In this document: piece by piece, positions 14,602 to 16,842 of the stretch
How positions within the stretch are numbered: the first letter of the stretch is position 1
How the letters are laid out: each line of letters opens with the position of its first letter
Origin: Clostridiales bacterium
GTDB lineage: Bacteria; Bacillota; Clostridia; Oscillospirales; Oscillospiraceae
DNA: 16,842 nucleotides
Assembly: GCA_003525905.1 (NCBI GenBank)
Contig: DQIA01000003.1
Span: 1 to 16,842 of the forward strand
Reading direction: 5' to 3'
The notes under the pieces: model-generated
Databases searched by the model: none
What the model saw: the letters and a program-made list of their open reading frames with translations, nothing else
What the model was told of the DNA's origin: nothing
Made by a program: the position numbers and the translations under genes

Positions 14602-16430
14602 AAGAACGTTGGGATCTGAACCGCCGCGCGGTCCGGCTGCTGTATCATCTGGACCGGAAGTACTTCCTCTGTACCCTGTTTTCCAGCCTGACGACTGCGA
14701 TCGCGCCCTATATCCCGATCTATTTTTCGGCTAAGATCATCGATGCCCTGACGGCCGGTGCGGGCGGAAAGACGCTTGCCCTGTATGCTGCGCTCACCGT
14801 CGGCCTGACGGCCCTTGTCGGGCTGGCAGGCGCCCTGCTGAAAATGCATGCGGACGTCGGCGAGGCCGAGCTGGACCGGCTGGTTGACTGGAAGCATGCG
14901 GAAAAGGCCATGGATCTGCCCTATGCCCTGATCGAGGACCGCAAGACGGCCCTGCTCCGGGAACGGATCGAGATGGAGACGCAGACAGGCTATAATGTGT
15001 ATTACTATGCCGTGACGGCGGGCGGCCTTGTCCGCTATGCGGTGCAGATCGCGGCCGCCGTCCTGCTGACATTCTCCCTGTTCCGGCCCGGCCTGCTCTC
15101 CGCCGGGGCAAAACTGGCGCTGCTGGCGGGCATCGTGCTGACGGCCGCGGTCAGCGTTCTGACCGGCCGCCGGTACGGCAGACTGCGCAGCGAGTTCTTT
15201 GCCGGATGTGTGGACGACAACATCCGCGGCGAAAAGCTGTATGATTACACCAGCAACGATTCCTCCGGCAAGGATATTCGTCTGTACGGTATGCGGGCCG
15301 CACTGCTGCAGAAGGAGCGGGACTTTAACGAAAACTTCTGCAGGCGGGAGAGAACCATGAATTTCGGTGTTGCGTGGATGGGGCTCCTCTCCAATTTTGT
15401 GACGTATGCGCTCCAGTTCGGTGTCTATCTGCTCCTGATCGCGGCGGCGCTGCGGGGCGGCCTGTCCGTCGGCTCCATCGCGCGGTATGTCTCTTCCATC
15501 ATGCTGCTGCTGGCGGGCGTCTCCGGGCTGGCGCGCACGATTCGGATTTCCGTCACGAACGAGGAATACATGAAGCGCTATCTCGACTACTTCGATATCC
15601 CAAACCCCATGTATCAGGGCTCGCTCAGTGTGGAAAAGCGCGATGACGATCGCTATGAGGTGGAATTCCGCGATGTGTCCTTTCGCTATCCCAACACGGA
15701 GGCCTATGCGCTGCGCCATGTGAGCATGAAGTTCCGCATCGGCGAAAAGCTGGCCGTCGTCGGCCGCAACGGCAGCGGTAAGACGACGTTCATCAAGCTG
15801 CTGTGCAGACTCTATGACCCGACGGAGGGCGAGATCCTGCTCAACGGCGTTGATATCCGAAAATATGACTATGCGGAGTATCAGGCGCTGTTCTCCGTTG
15901 TGTTTCAGGACTTCCGCCTGTTCGCTTTCTCCCTCGGGCAGAATGTGACGGCCGGAGCGGATGTTGACTGCGCGCGGGCGGAGGTCTGCCTGCGGGAGGC
16001 CGGGCTCGGCGAACGCCTTTTGCGCATGCCGGACGGCCTCGACACGATGCTTTACCGCGATTTTGACCCGCACGGCGTGGTGATCTCCGGCGGCGAGGCG
16101 CAGAAGATCGCCATCGCCCGCGCACTTTACAAGAATGCGCCCTTCCTCGTGCTCGACGAGCCGACGGCGGCGCTTGACCCCGTTTCCGAATATGAGGTCT
16201 ACCGGAAGTTCAATGCGATCTCCGGCGGCAAGACGGCGCTCTATATCAGCCACCGGCTGGCCTCGTGCCGCTTCTGCGATGAAATTCTGGTGTTCTCGGC
16301 GGGCAGCATCGTCCAGCATGGCGCGCATGAGGCGCTGCTCGGCGAGAAAAACGGAGAATATGCCTGCCTCTGGCACGCGCAGGCGCAGTATTATGACGAT
16401 TCTTTACAGAAAAAGAATCCTGTAAAATAG
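14598..16430 (+). CDS. ABC exporter half-transporter (permease-ATPase fusion) 2
   Basis: This 610-residue partner of the preceding transporter starts within its stop codon (ATGA). The membrane domain has hydrophobic segments at about 22-48, 60-83, 140-200 and 255-310, with the cytoplasmic-loop motif KDIRLYGM that the first protein shares as KDIRIYGM. The ATPase has Walker A GRNGSGKTT (K395), Q-loop VVFQDFRLFAFSLG, signature ISGGEAQK (496-503), Walker B FLVLDEP (D520, E521) and H-loop ISHR (H552). Neither partner shows a degenerate catalytic site, unlike many heterodimeric exporters. The signature is SGGEA in both rather than SGGQQ. The pair probably arose by duplication. Context with a regulator-kinase pair suggests a peptide or antimicrobial exporter, but no cargo gene is visible. 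Confidence 0.92.
   Translation: MKERWDLNRRAVRLLYHLDRKYFLCTLFSSLTTAIAPYIPIYFSAKIIDALTAGAGGKTLALYAALTVGLTALVGLAGALLKMHADVGEAELDRLVDWKHAEKAMDLPYALIEDRKTALLRERIEMETQTGYNVYYYAVTAGGLVRYAVQIAAAVLLTFSLFRPGLLSAGAKLALLAGIVLTAAVSVLTGRRYGRLRSEFFAGCVDDNIRGEKLYDYTSNDSSGKDIRLYGMRAALLQKERDFNENFCRRERTMNFGVAWMGLLSNFVTYALQFGVYLLLIAAALRGGLSVGSIARYVSSIMLLLAGVSGLARTIRISVTNEEYMKRYLDYFDIPNPMYQGSLSVEKRDDDRYEVEFRDVSFRYPNTEAYALRHVSMKFRIGEKLAVVGRNGSGKTTFIKLLCRLYDPTEGEILLNGVDIRKYDYAEYQALFSVVFQDFRLFAFSLGQNVTAGADVDCARAEVCLREAGLGERLLRMPDGLDTMLYRDFDPHGVVISGGEAQKIAIARALYKNAPFLVLDEPTAALDPVSEYEVYRKFNAISGGKTALYISHRLASCRFCDEILVFSAGSIVQHGAHEALLGEKNGEYACLWHAQAQYYDDSLQKKNPVK
16398..16426 (+). other. Two overlapping alternative hairpins at the end of ABC gene 2
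   Basis: GATTCTTT/AAAGAATC (16398-16419, 6-nt loop) and TTTACAG/CTGTAAA (16403-16426) are both perfect stems that share bases and so exclude each other. They lie across the last codons. There is no T-tract, so they are not a classical terminator; no other terminator is seen before the CIRCE promoter. Confidence 0.35.
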
Positions 16431-16487
16431 CTGAAAAACGGATGAATATGAACGGACTGTGAACAAACACCGTGCATTGTGTGAATA

Positions 16488-16514
16488 TTAGCACTCTTCT
16501 ATTGACAGTGCTAA
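16488..16514. promoter_or_regulatory. CIRCE operator (HrcA binding site)
   Basis: TTAGCACTC (16488-16496), a 9-nt spacer and CAGTGCTAA (16506-16514) match the CIRCE consensus TTAGCACTC-N9-GAGTGCTAA with a single mismatch, C for G at the start of the right arm. CIRCE is bound by the heat-shock repressor HrcA. It overlaps the -35 box of the hsp20 promoter, the usual place for repression. Confidence 0.93.
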
Positions 16515-16529
16515 AAACGGTGGTATAAT
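16502..16529 (+). promoter_or_regulatory. Sigma-A promoter of the Hsp20 gene
   Basis: A perfect TTGACA (16502-16507), a 16-nt spacer and a perfect TATAAT (16524-16529) preceded by TGG form a very strong promoter. The -35 box lies within the CIRCE element. Transcription would start near 16536, leaving a leader of about 130 nt. Confidence 0.92.
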
Positions 16530-16535
16530 GCAGTT

Positions 16536-16666
16536 GAACCTTGAGAGAGGGGACAGGAACCCACCCCCCAGGGGAACAAAACCACAACCACATTGGGTAC
16601 ATAATACAGGCCCGGCTGCACGGGAGCCTCTCCCGGAGGCGGCCGGAGCGAATGGAGGTATGACTT
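16536..16666 (+). other. Long, partly structured 5' leader of the Hsp20 gene
   Basis: The leader carries a C/A-rich stretch and then CGGGAG/CTCCCG with a 3-nt loop (16621-16635), inside an outer CCGGC/GCCGG pairing (16612-16616 with 16642-16646). The ribosome binding site GGAGGT (16654-16659) lies just after the outer stem. A thermosensor role is possible but unproven, because the ribosome binding site is not itself paired in this fold. Confidence 0.4.
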
Positions 16667-16842
16667 ATGCTGCCCAGCATCTATAGTGAAAATTTGTTTG
16701 ATGATTTCTTCTCGGATCCGTTTGATATGGTAATGCCGCGTAGCCTCAATGCCCTGTACGGCAAGCATGGCAAGAACCTCATGAAGACCGACGTCCGTGA
16801 GACCGAGGACACCTATGAGCTTGACATCGACCTGCCGGGCTT
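16667..16842 (+). CDS. Hsp20/alpha-crystallin small heat-shock protein, 5' part
   Basis: Only the first 58 residues are in the window; the gene continues beyond the right edge. The start MLPSIYSENLFDDFFSDPFD and the following MKTDVRETEDTYELDIDLPG are typical of clostridial Hsp20 proteins; the latter opens the alpha-crystallin domain. Such proteins form oligomers that hold unfolding proteins without ATP, for later refolding by DnaK and ClpB. ATG 16667 is chosen because GGAGGT lies 7 nt upstream; the ATG at 16660 is in a different frame. CIRCE and a consensus promoter upstream point to heat-shock induction through HrcA. Confidence 0.93.
   Translation, partial: MLPSIYSENLFDDFFSDPFDMVMPRSLNALYGKHGKNLMKTDVRETEDTYELDIDLPG

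Noticed and set aside
1..16842. CRISPR arrays, insertion sequences, phage genes, tRNA or rRNA genes
   Set aside because: No regularly spaced repeats, transposase or integrase motifs, or tRNA/rRNA signatures were seen on either strand.

Overview
The window looks like core chromosome of a GC-rich, spore-forming member of the Clostridia, most plausibly an Oscillospirales/Oscillospiraceae-type gut anaerobe. This is inferred from a germination protease gene, RNase J, a GdpP-type c-di-AMP phosphodiesterase, a CIRCE element, strong AGGAGG-type ribosome binding sites and GC-rich codon use. No species can be named from sequence alone.

Layout. Positions 1-572 hold the 3' end of gpr (+). It converges on rnj (RNase J, -, 1022-2677) across about 450 bp without genes, which contain a cluster of DnaA-box-like nonamers and a perfect 22-bp palindrome. 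Between rnj and gdpP (2678-3358) is a divergent control region. It has one good promoter for each gene, a dispersed two-armed palindromic repeat (2736-2862) and a series of nested hairpins that would form a long rnj leader RNA. From 3359 to 11249 all genes run on the + strand and are tightly packed: gdpP, rplI, dnaB, tilS, hpt, ftsH and a 103-residue two-helix membrane protein. This joins two clusters that are separate in Bacillus subtilis (gdpP-rplI-dnaC and tilS-hprT-ftsH). Together they cover c-di-AMP turnover, the ribosome, replication, tRNA-Ile modification, purine salvage and membrane proteolysis.

The accessory part is 11309-16430. It holds a LytTR response regulator, a small GHKL histidine kinase with no sensor or membrane segment, a strong intrinsic terminator, and two overlapping ABC exporter half-transporter genes that probably form a heterodimer. 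No precursor peptide gene was found, so the exported substrate is unknown. The window ends in an Hsp20 gene (from 16667) with a consensus-like promoter overlapped by a CIRCE operator, which points to HrcA control.

I found no mobile element, CRISPR array, tRNA or rRNA. The best candidates for something undescribed are the structured rnj leader, the DnaA-box-like cluster, the sensorless kinase/exporter locus and the small membrane protein overlapping ftsH. Most of the rest is well-known core machinery.
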